Source of the DNA: Perkinsus marinus ATCC 50983
Taxonomy: Eukaryota > Perkinsozoa > Perkinsida > Perkinsidae
Length of the DNA stretch: 58,669 bases
Assembly (NCBI RefSeq): GCF_000006405.1
Contig: NW_003213929.1
Span: forward strand, 224,368 to 283,036
Reading direction: 5' to 3'
Shown in pieces: positions 31,520 through 43,378 of this stretch. The notes under the pieces were generated by a model. It was not told where the DNA came from. It made no database searches and worked only from the letters and a program-made list of their open reading frames with translations. Positions within the stretch are counted from its first letter, which is position 1. Every line of letters begins with the position of its first letter. The position numbers and the translations under genes are program-made.

Positions 31520-32862
31520 TCAAAGACTACTACTGCTTCGTTGGAAGCGCACAGGAATGGTCACATAGGCATCAAAAACGGTCCGGCACATTGGACATTT
31601 CTGGTCCCTGAGATGCCGGGCACAACGGTAACACAAGCAACAATGACCACACGGCAGAAGGGCTACTGAACGAACGTTGTCATAGCAAATCATGCACGTC
31701 TTGTCGTCCTCAGGGCGGAGCCCGAACAAGGTAAGGCACTTGAGTGCTCCATCATCCGTCACGACCAATTCGCCCAGAACTGTCTGGTTCGCACAAAGGG
31801 CGAGCACCCAGCCGGCGTGAGTGGGTTCAGAGAGCAACAGCATGAGGGGGAAGACCTCCCCAGCCAACGGCGGTATAACAATATCCATCGAGCTACCAGA
31901 GTCGATGGTAGCAGTGCAGAGAGCTAGTAGTCTATTCAATAAGTCCGGTCTCGAATTGGAGAAGCTGAGTCCATCGTGCTGCTGCAAGCCGCCAATACTG
32001 GCACTAAGTTCAAGGCGACAATCGTCCTCACTATGGGCTCTCGAGGCCGGCGCCAGAGGCTCCACCATGGGGGGCATCACGCCAGCTTCCGGCACGATAC
32101 GAGACCAGCGCATCTGCCTAGCCTCATCTGTCGGCAAAGGGGTAGGTTTCAAGGCCTCCTTCATTATGCTCAACCACCAATGCCGTTTCGCAGCCCGCCG
32201 TTCCGCGGCTCCCATGGGGCCGCTGCTACCCGCATGAGATGCAGGGCTGAGGAGTGCATCGAGGGTGCTGGCACTGACACCGGTGGCAATGTGGACCTTG
32301 CAGGGGGACGAAGTCTTCACTGTGAGCTTTCCTCCAATGTAAACGACTGAGGTTAACGTGGTGGAGAGGCTGAGGGATGGTATTGGCACAGGCGGTTTCC
32401 TCAGCTCTCTAGAAGCTTGCAGAATTTGAGCAACATGCTTCCGAGTGATGGCATCGAAATCATCGGCGTAGACCGACATACGAGGAACCGTCAGAACGTG
32501 TGTCTCCTTAGCATGATGATGGTGATGCCCGCTTTCCGCTGTTGTGTTCGAGTCCTCACTAGATGCATCCGAGAAGTTCCAATCCTCACTGCTACCGGAT
32601 ACTGAAAAAGTACAGAAAACACCATCACGACAACACGGCGATATAAAAAGCCCCACTTACTCCCAGGCTGCAAGTGCCTCAGAATGCTCACCGTCTTCAC
32701 GAGGCGAAGGCCGATAAGGACCGTCCACGTTATCATGAGGACGCCCACGATGAGCACAATTGCGTTGTGCGCCCCCGGGCTCGTCGGCAGACTGCTGGAG
32801 GAATAGGCCACCTCGGGGAGCTCCATCAGTGGAGTGAAGCCACCGCTCGGCTTGACGGTCAT
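31520..32862 (-). CDS. membrane-anchored RING-finger E3 ligase
   Basis: Two exons, 32661-32862 and 31520-32601, phase 1 junction, 427 residues. Exon 1 carries a single membrane helix (AIVLIVGVLMITWTVLIGLR). The C-terminus has a C3HC4 RING: CMICYDNVRSVALLPCGHC, then CYRCARHL and CPMCR, all eight zinc ligands visible. This architecture suggests a membrane-bound ubiquitin E3 ligase; mitochondrial outer-membrane (MUL1-like) or endomembrane location are options. The middle 280 residues are unrecognised. A His run (HHHHH) follows an acidic serine-rich segment near residue 85. Confidence 0.85.
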
Positions 32863-33102
32863 TGGACCTCTGTGATTCTACCTATGCCAAAGTGGTCTCA
32901 AGGCCCGCCGAACACAGGCTCCACACATGGTCGTATGAAACGGCTTTGAACTACCACAACTAGCAATGCTGGACACTCGAATAAGATGGGTGATAAAAAT
33001 CTTCATTTCAGAAGGTCAGCGAATGTCCCATCATCAACAGATGCGTTCGCGGAGGGCTAAAGACGCATCATGGAAAGTACCGTTAGGTAGCGGTTGAATA
33101 CT

Positions 33103-33500
33103 TCAGCAGACTGAAATTGCCGCTGCCGCTACGGCGTCCTTGGACTCGGGACTGCTCTTACATGGCAGAGGCGGCGGTGAAACAACCTTCTTCTCTGGTA
33201 GTGATGGAGGGCTCCTTGCTCGCTCATCGAGCCGTCTCTCAGTAGTCAAATGAGATACAGTCGAGGACTCTCTTGCGCTAGACGCAGGTTCGATCCCTGG
33301 GCCCTCCATCTTAGACGGCGGAGGTTGAGGTGACCACATTCCCACTCAAAAGAGTCTCTACGAACCAGACACTACAGTGGGGGCTATTCCTGCCTTCACT
33401 CGTCTTGGGCGTAGTTATGCTCATCACAGGAGCACCGTCAAGGCGATCTGCTGCGTACTTTCTCGAGCTTGACCTGAGATCGCCTCATACCACCCCGCAC
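33103..33500 (-). CDS. small proline-rich protein, at least two exons
   Basis: Last exon 33103-33309 (68 codons plus stop), previous exon from 33338 upwards, separated by a 28-nt GT-AG intron that keeps phase. The joined protein runs ITTPKTSEGRNSPHCSVWFV, ETLLSGN, then MEGPGIEPASSARES and a Pro/Ser-rich tail (RARSPPSLPEKKVVSPPPLP). No family recognised; SH3/WW-binding-like proline motifs. The 5' limit is approximate. Confidence 0.5.
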
Positions 33501-33680
33501 CTCCCAAGACTACTAACTGTGCAACCAACTCAGACCTCGCTTCGGCTGCAGCCACTTCGTATTGTCATGAAAAAATTCTGAAATTCTCGATATTCCCTCC
33601 GACTCTACCGCCCCTTGCATTGTTCAACGAGAATCCCTCAGCGACGAGCTGGTAGAAACGTTCAGTGATTGGGAAGTAAA

Positions 33681-34592
33681 CTAGTCAGTACGTTGACGTT
33701 TTACGGGCGGCTTTTCATCGTCCCCTCGCACCTCAGCGAGCCTCTTCTTCATCTCCTCCCGTATACTAGGGGCATCCTTGCGCTCTGAACATGCACGCCG
33801 GAAATTTCAATGTAAGCCTTTTCCAACCAGTGTTGAAATATATGTGCGGTTTCCTCACTGATCACAGAAGCCTACCCACGAATTCGGGTAGAAATGTACA
33901 GAAACCAAAATTTCCTCAGAACTTCGATCCCGTTCTTACCATCACACAGAGCCTTGATCCACTGCGTTAACAGACGCTTATACTCTTTATCTTTACATTC
34001 ACCATCCGCAAGCACTGTGAAGCGAGCCACCAAGCCCATCACCACGCTCCCTATCCAAGGTTCAAGCATACAAGATACGGAATAGGCCCACAAAGATACT
34101 ACGTTCCGAAGCCGTATTGACCATAGCCGTCTCCAGCCTCTCCATGCACGCCTGCAGCTTCTCGTCCCCTTCTATGCGAGCCTCCACTTCATCAGGCGTC
34201 ATCTCCATGAACTTGGCCACTTTATCCACTACCGCCTTCCTGTCAGCCGCCAATGGGTGGTGCCTCAGACGGAACATGTAGCGCGAAAAATCGCCATCGA
34301 AACACGCCTCGATTTCTTCCGGATGGGACAATGCTTCTTGACGAAATCTCTCGCGTTTGCTAGAGCTGGCCGCTGAAACAAATCTCATATTGGCAATCTC
34401 AAATCCTCACTTACTTAGCACGTTTTCGGGAACCCATTCGGCGACTAGCTTTTGCGCGAGGCGCTTTTTCAAAACGCCAAAGTCGCCTTCAGCGTCATCC
34501 TCCTCCGATTCAGAAGAGCTCTCCTCGAGGCCCAGCCCACCAGCACGAAGTCGAATTTGAAGGACTTTATCCTTTCGTCGCCACTCAAATAC
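33681..34592 (-). CDS. charged helical nuclear-type protein, partial 5' end
   Basis: Exons 34415-34592, 34103-34372, 33940-34050 and 33681-33784, phases consistent; 220 residues visible. Begins VFEWRRKDKVLQIRLRAGGL, then an acidic Ser/Glu block, then a mixed helical body (RMEMTPDEVEARI-like) and a basic tail KKRLAEV...VKRQRTD. Composition suggests a nuclear protein; no family recognised. The first visible exon starts at a splice acceptor (phase 0), so the true start is upstream, possibly overlapping the tyrosine-rich gene region. The intron 33785-33939 contains MITE copy 8. The intron at 34051-34102 is needed, since both flanking frames end without it. Confidence 0.65.
33828..33926 (+). mobile_element. 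hAT-like MITE, copy 8 (right end lost)
   Basis: Starts CAGTGTTGAAATATATG; ends within the family's TTTCCTCAGAA block. Occupies about two thirds of the intron 33785-33939 of a minus-strand gene. Confidence 0.75.
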
Positions 34593-34817
34593 CTAAACGT
34601 GGGTATTCGTGTATTCTGATACCAACTTTCTTTCAAATCGTCTCGCATACAATGACCGATACTCGTTCCGAAAGAGAGTCATCTATTTTCTTTGGATCTA
34701 TTCATTTCCCGACTCCCTTTGTAACGGGAGAACGCAAAACCCGAGAGCGTCGCCAACTTTGGTACAGGAAAGAGACAAACTCTCTTTAGCCTCAAGGACG
34801 ACAACACATCGATGCTT

Positions 34818-35264
34818 TTAGTGGAGGTTGTCGTAGCTGACCGACGGCGTCGTGACATTTCCGAGGGAAGTTGAGGCAGGAGTGGTATAATAATAATAAT
34901 TGTATAATTCTTCATTTGGATAGGGAAAGCTCATGGAGCCTCCAGGAGCGCCACAGTAGAACTGCTCCTCACCTTGCTGTACAAAGTTATAACCACTACA
35001 CGAGTTCGGCGATTGCTGGTATGAATAATAATAGTAATAATAATAAGGCCCTGGGTAATTATAAGTACAATCACGGAATTCACCTCCATACCCTTCATTT
35101 GCTACATCTCTATTGCACAATAGGAAGTCCCGATCGATGCCAGGCTCAACGCGACTAGCTGCAGCCCAACCGTCTATGCTCTGCTGACTTCTGTCCGTCT
35201 TCAAAGTGTCTACCACTGTCGCCCTCTTCTTAACCATAGCATCGTATCTAAGTACCACATTCAA
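34818..35264 (-). CDS. tyrosine-rich low-complexity protein
   Basis: Up to 148 residues in one frame (ATG at 35264 or, giving a better start, 35237). Contains YYYYYYYSYQQSP and YNYYYYTTP runs, Gly/Asn/Gln-rich between them and a basic N-terminus (MVKKRATVVDTLK). This is a prion-like or phase-separating composition; cell-wall or RNA-granule roles are possible, but no family is recognised. The runs come from TAA/TAG-free ATA-rich sequence on the opposite strand, so expression should be shown before it is trusted. Confidence 0.5.
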   Translation of the reverse strand: MNVVLRYDAMVKKRATVVDTLKTDRSQQSIDGWAAASRVEPGIDRDFLLCNRDVANEGYGGEFRDCTYNYPGPYYYYYYYSYQQSPNSCSGYNFVQQGEEQFYCGAPGGSMSFPYPNEELYNYYYYTTPASTSLGNVTTPSVSYDNLH

Positions 35265-35314
35265 GACCCAATCAAGTGGCCACCACTTTACTTGTCCTTA
35301 TTATCAACAACCTT

Positions 35315-36093
35315 CACGTTTTCCTTGAGACTCTCCATCCTCACGCCTGAATTCAATAGGCCGCCCAGCTCAGCCACAAGCAGAAGTGGAAAGAAAGCGT
35401 CATCAGCCGCGTAATGAATCTGACCATGAAAGCTGATGCCGTAGTGAAGGTTATTTCTACGCCCACTTGGATGTCACTGAGAGGCTCCGTAGCGGACCAA
35501 TCGCTCATCGAGATCTTCTTGTCCTTGCGCAGGAAGTAGCCAAAATGATGCGCAATGCGCTTCAAACCACCACGAGGAACACTGCGGTTTTTCTTACTAA
35601 TTTCGTACAAGTCGATGACGTTATTGCACTCCAAATCAAACGTGAATTGCAGTTTCGCGTGATCAGAAACATCAAAGCCAATAGTGACTTTGGCCTTCTT
35701 CGGGTCGTTCAGGAGGTCGCGCACCCACTGCGGCAATACATGATGAGTGTTAGTCCGAATCAGCAACGCGAGGTCCTCGGTGGCGAGCTGGACCAGCGAG
35801 ATGGGGTGATTGGTAGCAGGAGTCTTATCAGGCTTCCATTCAAAGTCGATGCCAACAGCACCAGCCTTCTGGAAGCGCTCCTTGAGGGCCTCGTCATCAT
35901 CCCACTTGCCGGTAGGTAGCGCCTCTTTAACGACAATTTCACCACCGAAGGAGTGGAGGGTAGCCGAGACGAAGGGACCACCGCATCGGAATGATGATGA
36001 TGTAGATGGCGTATGGTAAGTAGTAGTAGTAGACATTACAGGGAAGGCATGCCTACGGCCAAGAGATTCGAACATGTCCTCGCAAGCCGTCAC
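35315..36093 (-). CDS. 3'-5' exonuclease (DEDDy, WRN/EXD2-like)
   Basis: Exons 35467-36093 and 35315-35419, 47-nt intron, up to 243 residues. The three exonuclease motifs are present: Exo I VGIDFEWKPD (DxE), Exo II TIGFDVSDHAKL, Exo III HYAADDAFFP (YxxxD), the last created only by splicing. It removes nucleotides from DNA or RNA 3' ends using two metal ions. The N-terminus (Ser/Thr-rich, about 40 residues) has no clear sorting signal. Stand-alone domain without a helicase, as in plant WEX or animal EXD2. Start uncertain (ATG at 36093 or 36036). Confidence 0.85.
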
Positions 36094-36722
36094 CCTTATA
36101 TGATGCTCATGACTCCAATAAGGGGGAAAGATGTGTTCACTACATTCTCTCTATACTAATTCGGATTCAGTATATACCCTTTCTGTGCCAAATCGGCGAT
36201 TCCAAATACGCATCACTTCGAGCGAATAATCAACATGATACCGAAGGAAATGCGTTGAGAATTTGCAAGATTGCAAGATTTACTCTTACCTGCTACGAGA
36301 ATAGTCGCATCTATAACTCAGTTGTCCGGCACTTATTATTTCACTGTATGATCTCTAACGACGGAGTCCTCTAGACTATCCACCACTGCTCTACCCTCGT
36401 GGGGGAAGGTTACAGTATCCATTCTGCTGAGGAATTTCATCGGGACAGCACGCGCGTGCAGAGGCTCGCTCGCACATCCAACAAGTCTATCATCAGAGGT
36501 ATTTCCTACTCTTTCCATGATGATGGAAAATATTTTGCCTCGAGTCCAGACGGCAGAGGGTAAATACGTGCATCGAACCCGCGTTCACCTGCATTGCTCA
36601 AGAAGTTGTTCGAGCCCAGATTACTTCCACACAACACCCAAATGTCTTCCATGTGATCATTACGACAATCATTAAGCGAAAGTACACGACCATGAACTCA
36701 ATATCAAAACGCATCTCGCCGA
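36094..36722. other. intergenic, nothing recognised
   Basis: Upstream of the exonuclease start and downstream of the next minus-strand frame; no motif or repeat seen. Confidence 0.35.
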
Positions 36723-37094
36723 CTACCAACTGGTGCCGTTGAGGTGATGATGATACAGGTCGCCTTTTACTGCTGCATTATGGCCACGACTGTGGTCTTC
36801 GTCAGTTTCCAACAGGAACTCTAGTGACTCGGGATTCCACCCGCACCCCGCAATCGACTCAGGCAGAAGCATATTAGCGTCGCTCCCCGCGAACAGATCG
36901 GCCTCCCCAGCTGAGCTACCCGCAGCATCCATCAATGACTGCGGGGACGAACAGGAGGCCGTCCCAGTCGCTGTAGACGGCACTGTGGCGCGGCGGCTAG
37001 GCAGAGCAAATGAGTCACTAGGATCAGCGATCTCGCTCAGCAACCTCTCCTCGAAAGCGGTCAAGGCCAACTCCATCATAGAACAGGATTGCAA
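36723..37094 (-). CDS. acidic low-complexity frame, possibly last exon of the RAP-like gene
   Basis: Open frame with MMELALTAFEERLLSEIADP then Ser/Ala-rich acidic sequence ending at 36723. It lies directly downstream of the RAP-like repeat gene and is preceded by a good acceptor (TTGTTTTAG), so it may be its last exon; a fully in-phase junction was not found. Confidence 0.4.
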   Translation of the reverse strand: MQSCSMMELALTAFEERLLSEIADPSDSFALPSRRATVPSTATGTASCSSPQSLMDAAGSSAGEADLFAGSDANMLLPESIAGCGWNPESLEFLLETDEDHSRGHNAAVKGDLYHHHLNGTSW

Positions 37095-37115
37095 CTAAAA
37101 CAACAAGCTCGATAT

Positions 37116-40005
37116 TCACCAAGACTCTCCAGGAGCTTCAATTCCGACGAGTAGATGTGCACACGAGCAGCTCTTGGCTCTATCTAATGACCAACCTACC
37201 ACCGATTTGATCTGGTCCACTCCTAGAGTGTCGAGATTCTGGAGGATCCTCGCACAAGTCGACAAGAGGAAGCCGCCGTTGGAAGTCTTTGACTTCATCC
37301 CCAGTCGCGCCATCAGGTTGAACAGTCCCACCTGCATCAGCACTACATCTCAGCGGACCACACACTAGCAAGGCGCACTATTTTCTCCAATGAGACTTCC
37401 TCCAACTTAGCCACTGTTGAGAGCTTCAGAGCGGCCGCTTGCATGAGTGCATCCACTCGATATGAAGCCGCTCCGTATTCAATCAAACTGATGTCCGAGG
37501 TCGGGCGAACGATGGTCGGCCCGACGTCGTCCTCCGAAGCAGTAGGCGGCGCTCTAATTCCTTCCTGGCAAGATGACTACTGACCATCGCCATACAGTAA
37601 ATGGCACCACTTGCTGGAAGCCTTGCAGTACGGTGGTTATCTCTTCAATGCGAATAGCTCCTACATGATCGAGCACGAACCTAACAACAGTGTCCTGAAC
37701 TCACGACGACCACGATCAAAAAGCACTGACTTGCTGGTCGTCATCAACATCGGCAAGTTGGAATACCCCATAGTGTGCATAGGCCGCAATACCTTCGCGA
37801 TCAGGAACTTACTGTACTTGTGAGGCGTTCGTACCACATCGGCAGCTACTGCCTAAAGAAGGACGGTCGTTGATGCTCGTGAGGAAATCAGTGCTGCAAA
37901 AAAATGTTCGCTCTCCTCAGCTGAGCTCAATAGTTTACTCACTAATCATAGAAGTTTATATACGGATTGGGAGAATATATACGATAAAGTGTACTGAGAC
38001 TAACAATGATTTTTTAAAATTTCCTCAGAGTTTTCATATTGTCACCAACACATGTGGGTGACCATGCGCACACTCTAGCACACTGGATGAAATTAGGTAC
38101 ATAAATGTCTTTGCTAGATTTTAAATTCTTGTGCTACTCTTGTTTCACTAGCCTAGCATGTGCTTTATAACTACTGTACTGGTCATACAGTGTGATACAA
38201 ACCATAATAGTAATATTTTCAACACCTTCAATTTTCGAGAGTTCGAAAGACAACTTTGAGTAACATCAACATGATAACAATGTGGATCGATTGACAACGT
38301 TGCAGAAGCGTTCCATAGTCTATAATCATATTCCCTAATTGGAGGAAGCCATCTCGAAAATCTAGATATGCATAACTGTTTGGTTCACCCTGTATGTTCA
38401 GAATCATTTGTTGACGAAGTTGTCTAATCCCATCAGTGCTGACTTACATCCATTAGTTTCTTGTCGGGATAATTCAGCCTTGCGAGTGAGCACATGATAT
38501 TGCCGATACCATGGCCATCGTAATGAGGCGTCAAGATCGCAACACAGTCGCAGATTTCTTTTAACAGTTCCTCGTGGAAACTGCAATGAATCCTCTGGTT
38601 GAGGAAATGCTCAGTCCTCACCAGTTGAGACGTCCGTAAGCATATAGGAGATTCGACACTTCCTGCGGTTTGAAATTGTGTATAGTTCCCAACACCCTCT
38701 TGGCAACCATTTCCATCAATGCTTTATCGTAATGATTAACTCGGGAGAGGCCGTAAAGCATGTTGGAGAAGTTCTGTGGACGGAAGTGCCTAGCACGCAC
38801 GAAGCTACATGATACTAGATTGCCCCGGTGGATTCATATCCTCATAAAACAAGGCTTGGCTACAACTAGCAAACCTCATAGACTCTGTTGAACAGAGCAG
38901 TTACTAATACCATCCGAATAGTTCCAAACCCGAGTGCTTACTCTAGTCGAGTCTTAGCAGCACCTACGATGGCCTCCACCACCTCCTTCTCATCACTCAA
39001 CTGCAGCTTACCAACCGCCCAGGATATGTTGGACAATGACTGGCAGCTCGAAATCCGCGCCAACTGTTGATGATCAATGCAATGACTACTGTAGGGTCGG
39101 CCCATACAGTACTCACCTCGACGGCTCTTCGGAGCACCTTTTTCATCCGATGGTCGCGAGTCAATGCCTTCTGACTTTGCTCGTGGTTCTGAGTTATGCT
39201 GGCCAGGCGGTGTATTAGAGTTGAAACGTTGACGGAGTTCAGTTGAGTTACGTGCGTGTCCACGATTTCGAGCAGGCCCTTGACGGATCTGATATCAGAT
39301 TTTTGATCTCCCTCGAAAATCAATAGAGGTAGAGCCCCCCACCGTGCATTAGCAGCGACAAGGATGCTCTTCTGGATCTCGAATTCGTTCGGGGTAGGCT
39401 GGTTGTAATTATGTCGAGTCACAACGGTGCCCTGATCACATATCAGCAGCGGACGAATCTGATCTTTGCTCACATTGTAAGACACCAAGCCTGGAGCCCC
39501 TCCCTCCTGAGCCGTCACCTCTCCACTGTTCCTCGTCACCACATGCTGCTGTTGCTGAATAGGAATCCTACAGCATCATGTTAGTGTGTTCCTGATTACC
39601 TCTACAGTGTTCTTCCTAATGGACTTGTTCTCCACCTCAATTGGAGGCACTTGGGCATGCATCGCCTTTTCCTCTGATTCCTCGACTCTGGATGTTCCAC
39701 CAATTGCAGCAGCTATCTCATTCACTCGTGCAGTGTTATCATTCGTTTCAGTGACAGTCTGAACGTTGAAGCAACGGTAAGAACCTCTAGCGGTCTTCCG
39801 CACTACATTTTCCGAAGCGGGTTGGTGCTCCCTAGCAGTCTCAACCGACTCCTTAACAGAATTCGAACCAGTGTTCGTTCGTGACTCCACCACCACATCA
39901 ACTTCTGGTACCCTCAGCGATGGCGTCCGCGTTGTGGTCAATGACGGGACTAGGAGCCGACAGAGCCTGAAGATAGATGCGCCGACCAAGACATCCTCAG
40001 AGGAC
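37116..40005 (-). CDS. RAP/FASTK-like helical-repeat protein
   Basis: Many exons. Well-supported: about 39591-40005, 39117-39554, 38942-39063, 38622 to about 38795, 38448-38592, then pieces at 37800-37600, about 37540-37380 and 37350-37116. Recurrent 35-40-residue helical units such as PQNFSNMLYGLSRVNHYDKA, PQEVSNLLYAYGRLN, GIGNIMCSLARLNYPDK and LFNLMARLGMK are typical of the region before RAP domains in FASTK/RAP proteins. The first visible exon has a mitochondrial-type basic Ser/Thr-rich N-terminus (SIFRLCRLLVPSLTTTRTPS). Likely an organellar RNA-binding factor. Introns of 29, 31, 32 and 36 nt are needed for phase. A large intron holds two MITEs. No final RAP domain was identified. Confidence 0.7.
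37889..38085 (+). mobile_element. hAT-like MITE, copy 9
   Basis: Starts CAGTGCTGCAAAAAAATG and ends TAGCACACTG. Flanks GAGGAAAT (37881-37888) and GATGAAAT (38086-38093), an 8-bp duplication with one mismatch. In an intron of the RAP-like gene. Confidence 0.85.
38186..38394 (-). mobile_element. Tc1/mariner-like MITE, copy 2
   Basis: 209 bp, opposite orientation to copy 1 at 3170-3332. Ends TACAGTGTGATACAAACC and GTTTGGTTCACCCTGTA, TA at both borders. Copy 1 lacks about 45 bp of the interior present here. In the same RAP-like gene intron as hAT-like copy 9. Confidence 0.8.
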
Positions 40006-40979
40006 CTACAGTAGTGTTAGAGGGATGCTGATCAGATAGTAGACGAGATCAGTTGTATCAAATATCATTTGTGGACGACAGTCCTACTGTAAAATTTACT
40101 ACAGAAAAATTATGTAGGCTAGCGCGCACCCATACTCAAGTTTCACTGCGGATGAGTGAACAACTCTGTGCTTCATAACAACGCTTGATCACGAAGGTAA
40201 CTCCAGGGGGGGGGGAAGATGAAAAGCCGCAATACCAACACGGGTTAATTCAAGTACTGGATGGGCCCAATAAGGAATATTCGAACCTAGGAAGGTAGGC
40301 GGAAACGTGATAACTTCGCACAAGTGATAACAGTCCAACATCGTCAGCGTTACCATCTACCTACCAATGAGAACAACGTCCGAATCGAACCATGCCCCAG
40401 GCTCATTGAATCAATTGTGGATCAATTCAGAATCGATGCTAGCATCGTATTACACGTGTAGTGAGCAATTCCGGAAACGATTATGATGGGGTGAGGTTCA
40501 GTAGACCTCTCCAGAGTTCTAAGAGCGCTCCCAAGATCGAGTTTTACATGTGATATCTAATCCTGGGTGGGCTCTTGAAGGTCTATTGAACACGCCGCGA
40601 GTTTAGAAATCGGTTTACTGAACGACCCTATGGAGAACTCAGAGTACCAAGCTGTCAAGTTTCATCACTGCATAGATTTTGGCGCGCGCGAGGGTATCTT
40701 GCTTACTTACGATCCTTAAAGATTCCTAAGCTCCGTGAGCAACAGTAGTTCAGACTACCCTCTGCCCAACTTCAGAGGCTTACCGGAGATCAGGAATGAC
40801 CTCAGCAAAGCTTTCCTTGTGTCTGAGTTTACTTCAACGACAGGGGTTCACGGCACTGTCTGAGCCACGATCGGCAACACGAACACCGACTCAATTCGGG
40901 AAGAAGGCGTTCCTCAATTCGGAACCTCCTGATGGTGAGAGAATGTCCATCCCTTAGTTTCTCTTTTTATCACCACAAA
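40006..40979. other. divergent upstream region RAP-like / HSP60
   Basis: About 970 bp presumed to hold both promoters and any first RAP-like exon. A run of ten G lies near 40207. No heat-shock element of the GAAnnTTC type was found by eye. Confidence 0.4.
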
Positions 40980-43099
40980 ATGCTGTCGCGCTCGTCCACC
41001 TGCATGGGAGTCGCCAAGGAGGTCCTCCATGGCGCTGAGGCCCGCTCACGTATGCTAGTCGGGGTTAACCGTATCGCCGATGCTGTGGCCGTTACCATGG
41101 GCCCTAAGGGTCGCAACGTGGTCATCGAGCAGAGCTTCGGGTCCCCTAAGGTCACCAAGGATGGTGTCACTGTCGCCAAGGCCATCGACCTCCCCGACAA
41201 GATGCAGAACGTCGGAGCCGCTCTCATCAAACAGGTGGCTTCCAAGACCAACGACATTGCTGGTGATGGCACTACCACTAGTACAGTACTTGCTCGGGCC
41301 ATCTACCGTGAGGGCTGCAAGGCGGTCGCTGCTGGCATGAACCCAATGGACTTGAAGAGGGGCATCGACGCTGCAGTGAAGGTGGTCATGGATGAGCTCA
41401 AGGCTCGTGCCCAGCCTATCTCAACCGCCCAGGAAATTCAACAGGTATTTTTTGTATTTGTACGTCTTCTCTCATCTGAGTCGTCGTCTTGTCTCAGGTC
41501 GCCACAATTGCTGCCAACGGCGACAAGACCATCGGCAGTCTCATCGCTGAGGCTTTCGAGAAAGTCGGCAAGGACGGCACCATTACCGTGTCGGACGGCA
41601 AGACCATGGAGCATCAGCTGGAGGTAGGGCGTCGATTGACTCATCAAAGCATAAGATTCCGCTCAGGTTGTGGAAGGCATGCAGTTCAACCGTGGTTACA
41701 TTTCCCCCTACTTCGTCACCAACAACAAGACTCAGTCGGTCGAGTTTGAGAATCCTCTCATCTTGGTGCATGAGAAGAAGATCAGCTCCATTCAGGTGAG
41801 GAGTCCTCCCTTGTTGGGTTGTAATTTACTCTTTATTCCAGTCCATTCTCCCCGTGCTCGAGTACGTGGTAAAACTACAGCGACCCCTCCTTATTATTGC
41901 TGAAGACGTCGATGGAGAGGCTCTGGCTACTCTCGTTGTCAACAAGCTCCGTGGTGGCCTCAAGGTCTGCGCTGTAAGTGTCTTGACGATTGGCTCGGCA
42001 CACAGGAGTTTGGTGTGGTGTAGGTCAAGGCCCCCGGGTTCGGCGATAACCGCAAGTCCCAGATGCAGGATATCGCTACTGTTTGCGGCTGCGAGGTGGT
42101 CAGTGAGGAGACTGGCACCAAGCTCAGCGACGACTTCGACCCGTAAGTTTGGTAGTTCACTCTCAGTGTCTTGAGAGTATTTCGGTGGTATTCAGTGCAT
42201 TGCTGGGCTCATGCAAGTCTGTCTCCGTCAAGAAGGACGACACCATTATCCTTGACGGTGCGGGAGCTCGAGAGGAGATAGATGACAGATGCGAGACCCT
42301 CCGTGATGCTATTGACAACACCAGTAGTGAGTACGAGAAGGATAAGCTCAAGGAGCGTCTCGCCAAGATGAGTGGGGGTGTTGCCGTCATCAAGGTGAGC
42401 ATTGCTGATTTCTGGGTGTGTTGTTGATTACGTTGTAGGTTGGCGGTTCCTCCGAAGTGGAGGTGTCCGAGGTCAAAGATCGTCTCAATGACGCCCTCAA
42501 CGCCACCAAGGCCGCTGTGGAGGAGGGTATCGTGCCCGGCGGTGGGTCCGCTCTCTTGAGGTGACCATTTAGGGAATGCATTTGGTGGCTCTGACTTTGT
42601 TTCCTCTTCAGAGCTAGCAAGAAGTTGGATGACATGAAATTGGACAACTTCGACCAGGAGGTCGGCTGCAACATCATTCGTTCAGCGTGCAAGCAGCCTT
42701 GTAAGACTATTGTCGAGAACGCTGGTGAGGAGGGTGCCGTCGTGGTGCAGAAACTCCTCAGTGATGACCATTACCACAAGTAAGTCCACGGCTGAATATT
42801 CATCTGGCTGAGATGCATTGTATGGTAGGGGATACAACGCCCAGACCTCTGAGTACGTCGACATGCTCCAACAGGGTATCATTGACCCCACCAAGGTCGT
42901 ACGGACGGCCTTGGCTGATGCCGCCAGTATTGCTAGTTTGATGACTACCACTGAGACTGTCATCTGCGATGTGAGGAGCTCCTGCTAGGCTATACATATT
43001 GTGCATGTGTGCTTTCAGGTCCCTGAGAAGGAGAAGTCCCCCGCGGCCCCTGATATGAGCGGTATGGGCGGTATGGGAGGTATGGGTGGTATGATGTAG
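40980..43099 (+). CDS. HSP60: mitochondrial chaperonin HSP60 (Cpn60)
   Basis: Ten exons: 40980-41444, 41498-41623, 41667-41795, 41842-41973, 42024-42142, 42196-42394, 42439-42560, 42612-42779, 42829-42970 and 43019-43099; 560 residues with every phase consistent. Group I chaperonin signatures: [31 protein letters not shown], the [14 protein letters not shown] box, and the mitochondrial C-terminal GGM repeats ([11 protein letters not shown]). The N-terminus [10 protein letters not shown] then [10 protein letters not shown] fits a short mitochondrial presequence. It folds imported proteins in the matrix. All introns are 43-53 nt. The start at 40980 was preferred to an upstream in-frame ATG because it gives the presequence. 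Confidence 0.97.
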
Positions 43100-43378
43100 A
43101 GTGCCGACCTGTAGCTCGGAGGACGCGATTGTCAGTAGGCAGTAGGGCACATAGAGTGGCTGAGATATACTTGAGTGTTTCCGATCTTTATCAACCTGAG
43201 CTCTGACAGAAAATACCCGACAATCGTTTCTAACACACAATGAAGTTGGGCGTAGTTGTTAATTTATCCAACGAGGTATCTCTACTCTGTCCAAGGCTGA
43301 TCAGTTGAGCATTGTCTCCCTTTCTTTCGTCGCGGCCTCGAAGGTTGTGTCGGTTGTGTCCAGTGTTTGAGTCTCTTT

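Noticed and set aside
33206-33308. tRNA-like sequence: 7-bp acceptor pairing GGAGGGC/GCCCTCC and a GGTTCGATCCC B-box
   Set aside because: The anticodon arm has a nine-base loop, the A-box is poor, the length is 103 nt, and the segment is covered by exons of a minus-strand proline-rich protein.
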